A program made the position numbers and the translations under genes. From the NCBI GenBank assembly GCA_031267375.1, contig JAIRZE010000079.1:1-6019 (forward strand): a DNA stretch of 6,019 nt, in the 5' to 3' direction. Below, one piece after another: positions 1 to 4,330 of this stretch. The number at the start of each line of letters is the position of its first letter. The stretch's first letter is position 1. Source of the DNA: Rickettsiales bacterium (GTDB lineage Bacteria; Pseudomonadota; Alphaproteobacteria; Rs-D84). The notes below the pieces were generated by a model. The model saw only the letters and a program-made list of their open reading frames with translations. It made no database searches and had not been told where the DNA came from.

Positions 1-25
1 TTATTTCTCTGGGGCGAATGACGGG

Positions 26-49
26 TTCCCGCCTGCGCGGGAATGACAA
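26..49. repeat. Dispersed palindromic repeat, copy 1
   Basis: This is a short palindrome with a 7-bp stem (26-32 pairs with 37-43), a CTGC loop, and a GAATGACAA flank. It fits the pattern ATTCCC-N8-GGGAAT with one mismatch, the pattern I recall for the Neisseria dRS3 repeat. Similar elements occur in many proteobacteria, so it is not a taxonomic marker. The same 24-base core recurs at 99-122, at 1864-1887, and inverted at 1797-1820. Confidence 0.8.
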
Positions 50-98
50 CTGCTTTGTAAAAAGGGTGAAATTTATTTTTTCTGGGGCGAATGACGGG

Positions 99-122
99 TT
101 CCCGCCTGCGCGGGAATGACAA
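99..122. repeat. Dispersed palindromic repeat, copy 2
   Basis: This is identical to the copy at 26-49 because it lies in the second 73-bp tandem unit. The hairpin stem is 99-105 with 110-116. It sits about 35 bp downstream of the tRNA-His 3' end on the minus strand and could fold in the tRNA precursor. No U-tract follows it, so I do not call it a terminator. Confidence 0.8.
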
Positions 123-155
123 CTGCTTTGTAAAAAGGGTGAAATTTATTTTTTC

Positions 156-232
156 TGGGGCGAATGACGGGACTCGGACCCGCGACATTCGGTACCACAA
201 ACCGACGCTCTACCAACTGAGCTACATCCGCC
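156..232 (-). tRNA. tRNA-His (anticodon GTG)
   Basis: The gene reads from 232 to 156 and folds into a full cloverleaf. Acceptor stem is 231-225 with 166-160, D stem GCTC/GAGC, anticodon stem TCGGT/ACCGA, loop TTGTGGT with anticodon GTG at 198-196, and T stem GCGGG/CCCGT closed by one G-T pair. The extra 5' G (G-1, position 232) and C73 (159), which identify histidine tRNA to HisRS, are both encoded, as is the CCA tail (158-156). One oddity is that the T-loop reads TCCGAGT instead of TTCGAGT, so base 55, normally the universal pseudouridine site, is C (position 177). The gene follows tRNA-Ala on the same strand, 109 bp downstream, with no clear promoter of its own in the gap, so co-transcription is likely. 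Confidence 0.97.
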
Positions 233-305
233 ATAAATTTAATAATTTCTAAACAAAGAAGCCACCCTTCGCCAATCCCCCTGCGCCAAGGCTTCGGGCG
301 ACACT

Positions 306-340
306 CAATTTTCAGCCCTCGCTTTGCTCGGTGAAAATTG
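306..340 (-). other. Hairpin directly after tRNA-Ala
   Basis: CAATTTTCA (306-314) pairs perfectly with TGAAAATTG (332-340) around a 17-base loop. On the minus strand it begins two bases after the CCA tail of tRNA-Ala. No U-run follows, so it is more likely a processing or stability structure in the Ala-His precursor, or a repeat remnant, than a terminator. Confidence 0.5.
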
Positions 341-341
341 G

Positions 342-417
342 TGGTGGAGCTGATCGGGCTCGAACCGACGACCTTCTGCGTGCCACGCAGACGCGCTACC
401 AACTGCGCCACAACCCC
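342..417 (-). tRNA. tRNA-Ala (anticodon GGC)
   Basis: The gene reads from 417 to 342 and is a 76-base cloverleaf with an encoded CCA (344-342). The anticodon GGC (384-382) sits in the loop GTGGCAC on the stem TCTGC/GCAGA. The acceptor stem GGGGTTG pairs with CAGCTCC and includes the G3-T70 wobble pair, which is the recognition element for alanyl-tRNA synthetase. The discriminator is A73. The T-loop TTCGAGC is normal, in contrast to the tRNA-His beside it. It reads GCC and GCU codons. It is the first gene of a probable two-tRNA transcript (Ala, then His) driven by the promoter at 428-456. Confidence 0.98.
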
Positions 418-427
418 AAGTTCACGC

Positions 428-456
428 ATTTTATATGTTTACTTCACATTTGTCAA
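428..456 (-). promoter_or_regulatory. Promoter of the tRNA-Ala/tRNA-His transcript
   Basis: On the minus strand a consensus -35 TTGACA (456-451) is followed after 17 bp by TAAAAT (433-428), 5 of 6 matches to the -10 box. Transcription would start near 421, a few bases before tRNA-Ala at 417. The bases right after the -10 box are GCG, the GC-rich discriminator usual in stable-RNA promoters under ppGpp (stringent) control. The stringent control is inferred. The promoter lies just behind the stop codon of the upstream beta-barrel gene. Confidence 0.8.
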
Positions 457-468
457 ATAGATATTGGG

Positions 469-1128
469 TTAAAACACAACCCGGGCGCCCAGCATCAAAG
501 AGCTTGTCAAGACATCGCCCGTTTTCACATCAAAATAATATCCGCCGCCAATATCAAATCTTTCCGTCAATCCGTCGTTATACATAACACGGAACTGCGC
601 GTCCAATGTCAGCCAATCCGTTATCCCTTGGGATATCCCGGCGATAAATTGGCCAGCAATCCTGGTCTTGCCAATTCTGTAATTAAAATCACTATCATCA
701 GACACCATACGCGCTTTCATAAACGCCGCGCCAATCCCCCCGCCGACATAGACATTAAAGGAATCTTCGGTCCACGCCGTATACAGCGCATTCGCCATCA
801 AATAGCGAGTGTACAACAGCCAGCGCGTATTATCATCATCTTCTTCGTCATTCACAACATATCTGCCGGCCTGTCCATAGTTCAACTCTGCGCGCCATTT
901 CGCAACAAACTGATACCCTGCGACCAAGTCAAATCCAACCTCTGGTATAGATGTATAAAAATATTTTTCCGTCAGATCTGGCCCCAGATTTGTGGAAAAT
1001 TCTTCCGAGAATGACAGCATACTGTACTGGGCCCGCGCGCCGATATAAAAGTCACCCTGCTCTGCCATCGCGCCACCAAGTCCTGCAAATGCAATAACCG
1101 CCGCTGCAATAAATTTTTTCAGAGTCAT
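469..1128 (-). CDS. Small outer-membrane beta-barrel protein, function unknown
   Basis: This is a 219-residue exported protein. Residues 1-22 form a clear signal peptide (MTLKKF, a hydrophobic core, then an AMA cleavage site before Glu23). The rest alternates polar and aromatic or hydrophobic residues in short strands (FYIGARAQYSM, VGFDLVAGYQF, AELNYGQAG, FNVYVGGGIGAAFM, TLDAQFRVMY) and ends in GARVVF, with the terminal Phe that the BAM machinery recognises. Size and pattern fit an eight-stranded barrel of the OmpA/opacity-like (OMP_b-brl) type. An acidic patch, NDEEDDDN at 93-100, probably lies in a loop. Start: GAGG (1138-1135) is six bases before the ATG. It is transcribed divergently from the PAP2 gene, and the two share a palindromic promoter region. 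A structural or host-contact role is possible, but nothing in the sequence shows which. Confidence 0.9.
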   Translation of the reverse strand: MTLKKFIAAAVIAFAGLGGAMAEQGDFYIGARAQYSMLSFSEEFSTNLGPDLTEKYFYTSIPEVGFDLVAGYQFVAKWRAELNYGQAGRYVVNDEEDDDNTRWLLYTRYLMANALYTAWTEDSFNVYVGGGIGAAFMKARMVSDDSDFNYRIGKTRIAGQFIAGISQGITDWLTLDAQFRVMYNDGLTERFDIGGGYYFDVKTGDVLTSSLMLGARVVF

Positions 1129-1149
1129 TTTTCACCTCGCTTTTTTTTA

Positions 1150-1178
1150 ATATTACAGAAACAAAACAGCAATGTCAA
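1150..1178 (-). promoter_or_regulatory. Promoter of the beta-barrel gene
   Basis: On the minus strand a consensus -35 TTGACA (1178-1173) is followed after 17 bp by TAATAT (1155-1150), 4 of 6 matches to the -10 consensus. Transcription would begin near 1143, giving a leader of only about 15 bases that contains the GAGG ribosome binding site. The -35 box is one half of the palindrome at 1172-1187. Confidence 0.7.
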
Positions 1179-1187
1179 TATTGACAT
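1172..1187. promoter_or_regulatory. 16-bp perfect palindrome uniting two divergent -35 boxes
   Basis: ATGTCAATATTGACAT is identical to its reverse complement. Each half holds a perfect TTGACA -35 box, one facing the beta-barrel gene and one facing the PAP2 gene. RNA polymerase could hardly occupy both promoters at once, and a dimeric regulator binding here would block both. No regulator gene is present in the window. Confidence 0.75.
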
Positions 1188-1209
1188 AATTTATATGATG
1201 TTTTATAGT
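1181..1209 (+). promoter_or_regulatory. Promoter of the PAP2 phosphatase gene
   Basis: A consensus -35 TTGACA (1181-1186) is followed by a 17-bp spacer and TATAGT (1204-1209), 5 of 6 matches to the -10 box. Transcription would start near 1216, about 17 bases before the ATG. The leader carries the ribosome binding site AAAGGA at 1221-1226. Confidence 0.85.
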
Positions 1210-1232
1210 GGCCGCATAGTAAAGGACTGCCT

Positions 1233-1769
1233 ATGAAAAATAAACTTATGACTATATTCATTGCAGGCGCAATCACGGCGACCGGATTCTCGGCGCGCGC
1301 AAGCGAAGTCAGTGCAGAGCGAATCGGCGATTTATTGCAAGTCGCGCTGCCGGCGTACGCTTTGGGGCTGACTATGCAGGAAGAAGATTGGGACGGAACT
1401 TTGCAATTTGCAAAAGTATTCGCCGCATCCACTTCCACAGAGATCGGGATAAAATACTTTGTAAATCAAGAGCGTCCAAACGGCGCGAATGTTTCCGCTT
1501 TCCCCAGCGGGCATACTATGGCGGCGTTTTCCGCGGCGACATTCATTCATCGCAGATACGGATTATATCGCGCGGCATTGCCCTATGCCCTGGCCACATT
1601 TGTCGGATATTCACGCGTTCAATCAAAGTGGCACACGGTTGACGATGTGGTCGCCGGCGCGGTATTCGCAGGGCTTTGGACTATGGCCTTTGCAGAGCGC
1701 AAAATGCCGCCGATAACGGTTTCGGCGGACACCCACGGCGCGAAACTCAATTTCCATACAAGATTTTGA
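1233..1769 (+). CDS. Exported PAP2-family phosphatase
   Basis: This 178-residue protein has all three parts of the PAP2 (type 2 phosphatidic acid phosphatase) active site. They are K-x6-RP at 74-82, PSGH at 91-94, and SR-x5-H-x3-D at 127-138, with catalytic His94 and His134 and supporting Asp138. Residues 1-23 look like a signal peptide or N-terminal anchor ending in ARA. Hydrophobic stretches near 35-47, 95-103, 114-126 and 139-153 probably lie in or against the inner membrane, placing the active site on the periplasmic side. Family members remove phosphate from lipid phosphates such as phosphatidic acid, phosphatidylglycerol phosphate, undecaprenyl diphosphate or lipid A. The sequence does not show which applies, although an undecaprenyl diphosphate role would fit the uppS gene nearby. 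It is short for a PgpB-like enzyme. Start: AAAGGA lies six bases before the ATG. It is a single-gene unit with its own promoter. Confidence 0.93.
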   Translation: MKNKLMTIFIAGAITATGFSARASEVSAERIGDLLQVALPAYALGLTMQEEDWDGTLQFAKVFAASTSTEIGIKYFVNQERPNGANVSAFPSGHTMAAFSAATFIHRRYGLYRAALPYALATFVGYSRVQSKWHTVDDVVAGAVFAGLWTMAFAERKMPPITVSADTHGAKLNFHTRF

Positions 1770-1782
1770 TATTGCATTTTTT

Positions 1783-1801
1783 GACAAGCCTTTGGCTTGT
1801 C
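1783..1801. other. Hairpin after the PAP2 gene
   Basis: GACAAGCC and GGCTTGTC form a perfect 8-bp stem with a TTT loop, 13 bases past the stop codon. T-rich DNA precedes the hairpin on the plus strand but no T-run follows it, so it is a weak terminator at best. Its right arm overlaps the first five bases of the inverted repeat at 1797-1887, so the two RNA folds exclude each other. Confidence 0.55.
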
Positions 1802-1887
1802 ATTCTCGCGCAGGCGGGAATAGGGCTTTGAAATAAAAAAACATTGTAATTTACTTAGCCCTATTCCCGCCTGCGCGTGAATGACAA
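1797..1887. repeat. Inverted pair of the dispersed palindromic repeat
   Basis: Left arm 1797-1827 and right arm 1857-1887 are reverse complements over 31 bp with a single mismatch (1806/1878), separated by 29 AT-rich bases. Each arm contains the GC-rich core also found at 26-49 and 99-122, extended here by TAGGGCT. The layout is like a BIME or MITE: two head-to-head copies around a short spacer. As RNA it would form a long hairpin between the PAP2 and frr genes. I see no transposase gene and no obvious target-site duplication. Confidence 0.9.
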
Positions 1888-1939
1888 AACTACTTAATAG
1901 TTTTGTAATATATTGACAGAAATAAACAAGGAGAAATTT

Positions 1940-2500
1940 ATGGATTATGATAGTTTGAAATCAGAAGCCCTGGCAAAGACCGCCGCGACTTTGGAAGTTC
2001 TAAAAAACGAATATGCGGGCCTGCGCACGGGGCGCGCGTCCGTGCATTTCTTGGACGGCGTAAAGGTAGAGGTTTACGGCACAGAAATGCCGATTGACCA
2101 AGTCGCCACTCTTTCCGTTCCGGAATCGCAGACCATTACCGTTTCCGTTTGGGATTTATCAAACGGCGCCGCGGTTGAAAAGGCTATCCGCGACAGCGGA
2201 CTGGGCCTGAATCCGCAACGCGCGGGCGGCGTAATTCGCCTGAACCTGCCGCCGCTGACCGAAGAGCGCCGCAAGGAATTGGTCAAAGTCGCCGGAAAGT
2301 ATGCCGAAGAAGCAAAAATTTCTATGCGCAATATTCGTCAGGACGCTATGGGTAAAATCAAGCGCGCGAAAGACGATAAAGAAATCAGCGAAGACGACCA
2401 GCGCAGGTTTGAAGAAGACTTGCAGAAAGTCTTTGAAGGCAGGGCCGCGGAAGTGGACGCGTGCGCGAAACAAAAAGAAGCGGATATTCTGACAGTGTAA
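1940..2500 (+). CDS. frr: Ribosome recycling factor
   Basis: Frr works with EF-G to split the post-termination ribosome so that its subunits can be reused. The product of 186 residues matches the usual family length of about 185. Conserved blocks are visible in order: GLRTGRAS at 27-34, the VEVYGTEMPIDQVATLSVPE stretch near 43-62, GLNPQRAGGVIRLNLPPLTEERR at 89-111, and SMRNIRQDA at 128-136 in the long C-terminal helical domain, with Arg130 and Arg133 in the position of the ribosome-contacting arginines. Start: the ATG at 1940 has AAGGAG (1928-1933) six bases upstream. An in-frame TTG at 1913 would add nine residues but lacks a binding site. No convincing promoter is seen; TAATAT at 1906-1911 is a possible -10 box without a good -35. 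The gene is not beside pyrH or tsf, its usual partners, and it is convergent with rseP. Confidence 0.98.
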   Translation: MDYDSLKSEALAKTAATLEVLKNEYAGLRTGRASVHFLDGVKVEVYGTEMPIDQVATLSVPESQTITVSVWDLSNGAAVEKAIRDSGLGLNPQRAGGVIRLNLPPLTEERRKELVKVAGKYAEEAKISMRNIRQDAMGKIKRAKDDKEISEDDQRRFEEDLQKVFEGRAAEVDACAKQKEADILTV

Positions 2501-2524
2501 AAATGCGGCAAACGCCGCATTTTT
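2499..2524. terminator. Intrinsic terminator of frr, possibly bidirectional
   Basis: An 11-bp perfect stem (2499-2509 with 2514-2524) with an AAAC loop has a GC-rich core and ends in a run of T. It begins inside the frr stop codon. Because the lower stem is all A on one side and T on the other, it should also stop transcripts arriving from the rseP side. Confidence 0.92.
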
Positions 2525-2554
2525 AGTGAATAGATAATAGTTAATAGTGAATAG
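2524..2554. repeat. Short direct repeat TAGTGAATAG
   Basis: The decamer TAGTGAATAG occurs at 2524-2533 and 2545-2554, with the related TAATAGT between them. It is a low-complexity direct repeat in the frr-rseP convergent gap. No function is evident. Confidence 0.55.
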
Positions 2555-2580
2555 TTTTTGCTCTTATAAAAGCTCGGCGC

Positions 2581-2607
2581 AAATTCCCCTCCTATGGAGG
2601 GGAATTT
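2581..2607. terminator. Perfect 12-bp hairpin behind rseP
   Basis: AAATTCCCCTCC (2581-2592) pairs without mismatch with GGAGGGGAATTT (2596-2607) across a TAT loop, 20 bases past the rseP stop codon. The stem ends in ATTT but no longer U-tract follows on either strand. It is probably an end-of-operon structure (weak terminator or RNA 3'-end protection) or a copy of a dispersed repeat. I cannot decide which from one copy. Confidence 0.55.
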
Positions 2608-2627
2608 AGACAGAGCCTAACAAAACC

Positions 2628-3683
2628 TTATAACCCCAGAACCCTTGCTATATCGTTCCACATAGTAAACACCATCAAGGCGCCGATCAAAACCCAGCCC
2701 GCCCAAATCGCAATCTCCATTCCTTTGCCGCCCAATTTCCGCCGCGTGATTCCTTCTATTATCAAGATCAGCAAGTATCCCCCGTCCAGCACCGGCAGCG
2801 GCAGCAAATTTATTATCGCCAGATTTACCGACAGTAATGCGATAATAGAAAGCAAGGCAAATATCCCCGCGGCCATAGCTTGGCCCGATACCTGGGCTAT
2901 GGTAATAAAGCTGCCCAGCTGTTTTGACGACCGCTCGCCCGTTATAATCTGATTCAAAACGACCAGCAGAGTTTTGCTTTGGGTATATGTTTCGCGCGCA
3001 CCGGAATACAACGCACCGACAAAGCCTTTCTTTTGCATAACAGTCTTGCTGCCGTCTGCAATCAGTCCCCATTTCTCTGCGGGCGCGATTTTAACCTGGA
3101 CCAGTTTTTCGCCGCGAACCAGCGCCACACTCGCATCGCGCGCAGACGCCAATTCTTTCGCCAATATAATCTCGCCCCAGTTGGCGATTTTTTTATTGTC
3201 TATGCGGACAACGGTATCCCCTGCCCTGACCCCGGCCGTGAATGCCGGACTGCCCTGCACCACCTGGCCAATAACAGGCAGCTGCGCGGGGCGCGGGTGA
3301 AACGCGAACATAGACGAATATATCCCCCAGGCCAGCACAAAATTCATAATCACGCCGGCCGCGATTATGATAAATTGCTTCCACGCGGGCGCGGATAAAT
3401 AATGTCCCTCTTTTTTTGCCTTTGGCAAGTCCGCGTATTTCTTGCGATTGAACATATCGTCCTGGCCGTAAATAGCGACATATCCGCCCAGCGGCAGAAC
3501 AGACAATTTCCAAGTAGTCCCGCGCCGGTCTTTCCATTTGAACAAAGCCGGGCCGAATCCGATAGAAAACACCTCTACACGCACCTTTGCCCAGCGCGCA
3601 GCCAGAAAGTGCCCCAACTCGTGCACAAAAACAACAACACCCAAAACTATCAGCAAAGCAACAATCGTCCAAACTATATTCAT
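2628..3683 (-). CDS. rseP: Site-2 intramembrane zinc protease, RseP/RasP type
   Basis: This inner-membrane metalloprotease belongs to family M50. In many bacteria it makes the second cut in the anti-sigma factor RseA, releasing an envelope-stress sigma factor, and clears leftover signal peptides. The zinc motif HELGH (21-25) sits in the first membrane helix, and the second zinc site NLLPLPVLDGG (292-302) supplies the third ligand, Asp300. FSIGFGP (39-45), membrane helices near 103-120, 272-295 and 325-342, and one PDZ region at about 135-205 (with GSPAFTAGVRAGD) complete the layout. It has 351 residues. E. coli RseP has about 450 and two PDZ domains, so this is the shorter single-PDZ form. 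Start: AAGGA (3696-3692) is eight bases upstream of the ATG. It is the last gene of uppS-cdsA-rseP, 17 bp after cdsA. No rseA or rpoE gene is in the window, so the substrate is unknown. Confidence 0.95.
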   Translation of the reverse strand: MNIVWTIVALLIVLGVVVFVHELGHFLAARWAKVRVEVFSIGFGPALFKWKDRRGTTWKLSVLPLGGYVAIYGQDDMFNRKKYADLPKAKKEGHYLSAPAWKQFIIIAAGVIMNFVLAWGIYSSMFAFHPRPAQLPVIGQVVQGSPAFTAGVRAGDTVVRIDNKKIANWGEIILAKELASARDASVALVRGEKLVQVKIAPAEKWGLIADGSKTVMQKKGFVGALYSGARETYTQSKTLLVVLNQIITGERSSKQLGSFITIAQVSGQAMAAGIFALLSIIALLSVNLAIINLLPLPVLDGGYLLILIIEGITRRKLGGKGMEIAIWAGWVLIGALMVFTMWNDIARVLGL

Positions 3684-3700
3684 TATTTTCTTCCTTTATA

Positions 3701-4330
3701 TTACAGCATAACCAGCCATACGACCGGCAACACGAATATCCAGCCGTCAAATCTGTCAATTACTCCGCCGTGGCCGGGCAAAATATTTCCAAAGTCCTTT
3801 ATCCCCAATTTTCTCTTTACCGCGCTTGCCGCCAAGTCCCCGTACTGGGACAATAACGCAACGCTGATTCCTATCCACAATAACTGCGGCATAAAAGAAT
3901 CCGTCCCCAACAATCCGTACATTACCGCCGCCGCGGTCCCGCATAAAATTCCCGCAATTTGGCCCGCCCAAGTCTTGCCAGCGCTTAATGCCGGCCACAT
4001 TTTATCGCCGCCTATCAATTTTCCGAAAAACCAAGCCCCAACATCCGCCGCAACAATAATCAGCAGCAAAAGCAACATTATCCAAGGCCGCGCTCCGACA
4101 AAATACGCGGCGATTCCGACAAGCACCAGCCAGGCCCCGAAAGCGCAGCGCACGGCGCATAATTTCTTGTCAGATATTTTCAGCCGCATAGTTTCAACAA
4201 CCATCGCCAGCGCCGCCGCAACCCCCAGCCAGCGCACCGCCGGAAGCCCCATATACTGCAAAACAGCCGCAACGCCCGCAATCAGCACCATAACCGCCGC
4301 CGTTAAAATTCTTTTCATTGTTTCAGTCAT
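3701..4330 (-). CDS. cdsA: Phosphatidate cytidylyltransferase (CDP-diglyceride synthase)
   Basis: CdsA joins phosphatidic acid and CTP into CDP-diacylglycerol, the precursor of phosphatidylethanolamine, phosphatidylglycerol and cardiolipin, at the inner membrane. The full family signature is present at 169-195: S-x-V-K-R, then K178-D179, LPGHGG at 184-189, and D192-R193-F-D195. Upstream lie ADVGAWFFGK at 95-104 and SAGKTWAG at 116-123. Several hydrophobic helices cover residues 8-30, 33-47, 64-79, 82-95, 125-140 and 197-209. It has 209 residues, against about 285 for E. coli CdsA, so N-terminal helices are missing. I chose the ATG at 4330 because it overlaps the uppS stop as ATGA, with a G-run eight to ten bases upstream. 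An ATG at 4318 (MKRIL) is possible. The reading frame stays open up to 4510, but that extension overlaps uppS and is not CdsA-like. Coupled translation with uppS is likely. Confidence 0.94.
   Translation of the reverse strand: MTETMKRILTAAVMVLIAGVAAVLQYMGLPAVRWLGVAAALAMVVETMRLKISDKKLCAVRCAFGAWLVLVGIAAYFVGARPWIMLLLLLIIVAADVGAWFFGKLIGGDKMWPALSAGKTWAGQIAGILCGTAAAVMYGLLGTDSFMPQLLWIGISVALLSQYGDLAASAVKRKLGIKDFGNILPGHGGVIDRFDGWIFVLPVVWLVML

Larger units (their letters stand above)
9..154. repeat. Two perfect 73-bp tandem repeats carrying a tRNA-His 3' end
   Basis: Units at 9-81 and 82-154 are identical. A third, partial copy (155-171) is the 3' end of the tRNA-His gene itself: C61 to the CCA tail plus one base. 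On the minus strand each unit reads as the tRNA-His 3' end, an AT-rich stretch, then a palindrome of the TTCCCGC-4-GCGGGAA type. Bases 1-8 resemble the end of another, imperfect unit, so the array probably continues left of the window. There is no spacer variety, so this is not a CRISPR array. A duplication that began inside the T-arm of the tRNA gene would explain it. Confidence 0.93.

Noticed and set aside
1..171. CRISPR array at the left end
   Set aside because: The 73-bp units are contiguous and identical, with no unique spacers, and they include tRNA sequence.
73..429. Minus-strand open frame of 118 codons containing VIPAQAG
   Set aside because: It reads through both tRNA genes and the repeats. 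The VIPAQAG peptide is the usual false translation of this type of palindromic repeat.
331..1014. Plus-strand open frame of 227 codons
   Set aside because: It runs antisense through tRNA-Ala and the beta-barrel gene, has no domain-like sequence, and the minus-strand protein has a signal peptide, a ribosome binding site and a promoter.
26..1887. Neisseria as the source, because the repeats fit the dRS3 pattern
   Set aside because: Similar palindromes occur in many proteobacteria, each copy here deviates at one base, and the single-PDZ RseP and the missing dxr do not fit the Neisseria cluster.
1913..1918. TTGACA as a -35 box for frr
   Set aside because: A -10 box at normal spacing would fall on the start codon, so it cannot drive frr.
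1913..1939. Longer Frr from a TTG at 1913
   Set aside because: There is no ribosome binding site before it, while AAGGAG is well placed for the ATG at 1940, which also gives the family's normal length.
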